Shown one piece after another: positions 63,863-64,000 of a stretch of DNA of 64,000 nt. Source of the stretch: Megaustenia siamemsis (Eukaryota > Mollusca > Gastropoda > Stylommatophora > Ariophantidae); assembly GCA_032433765.1 (NCBI GenBank), contig JAVIAB010000025.1, forward strand, positions 32,838,115 to 32,902,114. Reading direction: 5' to 3'. Made by a program: the position numbers and the translations under genes. Position 1 is the stretch's first letter. Each line of letters opens with the position of its first letter. A model generated the notes under the pieces. It was given only the letters and a program-made list of their open reading frames with translations. It ran no database searches and was not told the DNA's origin.

Positions 63863-64000
63863 TATCTATTTCTATTGACCTTTCGAGCCGTAGCCGGCCC
63901 ATAGGGCGTAGACCAAGATACTCCTTCTTTTATCTGAATTTTTGTTCTAGCAGTTTTCAATTCTTTTAAAGATATTTTATCAAATCTCGCCATTTGTCTC
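63863..64000 (-). mobile_element. LINE-A 3' end, runs off the window
   Basis: TCTATTTCTATTGACCTTTC, GAGCCGTAGCCGGCCCATAG, then the start of the coding tail at the right edge. Confidence 0.8.

Overview
This is animal nuclear DNA, not bacterial. Coding exons are short and split by introns with GT...AG borders, and most of the window is dispersed transposable elements and tandem minisatellites. The tRNA-headed SINEs, RNase-H-bearing and other LINE tails, a Tc1/mariner element and very abundant minisatellites would fit a lophotrochozoan, perhaps a gastropod mollusc. That assignment is an inference, and nothing here fixes the species. I can support three host genes.

Left part (1-14.3 kb): the last two exons of an FHOD-type formin on the + strand (5216-5358 and 11783-11856). 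They encode the C-terminal autoregulatory DAD and polybasic tail. The intron between them carries a 3.4-kb array of 31-bp repeats plus LINE and SINE copies. Just after the stop codon lies a structurally complete Tc1/mariner element (12010-13420) with matching terminal inverted repeats, TA target duplication and an uninterrupted 351-residue transposase.

Middle (14.3-42 kb): no host exon found. It is a patchwork of nested LINE and SINE fragments, two TTAA-flanked MITE-like elements, a wrecked piggyBac-like element, and about a dozen minisatellites with units of 26 to 79 bp. Several arrays appear to have grown out of transposon sequence.

Right part (42.6-54 kb): a complete four-exon gene on the minus strand (53926 down to 42626). 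The spliced product is 312 residues, looks like a double hotdog-fold (thioesterase-like) protein, and has an arginine-rich N-terminus that could be a mitochondrial presequence. I do not recognise a named orthologue. From 54.5 to 62 kb there is a decayed RT-RNase H LINE, two large inverted repeats and more SINEs/LINEs. At 62398-63392 (minus) are the last two exons of NDUFS3, the 30-kDa iron-sulfur-protein subunit of mitochondrial complex I; earlier exons lie beyond the right edge.

The most striking observation is in NDUFS3. The exon-intron border itself has been tandemly amplified: a 42-bp unit made of 27 bp of exon end plus 15 bp of intron start. This gives one authentic and six intact decoy 5' splice sites, followed by three decayed ones. 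All are in frame and stop-free, so alternative donor choice would add multiples of 14 residues to a core respiratory-chain protein. A second theme is that several other minisatellites are traceable to parts of transposons (LINE tails, a SINE tRNA head, a piggyBac Cys-rich tail). By my estimate minisatellites fill roughly a quarter of the window. The long open frames inside these arrays are repeat artefacts, not genes.
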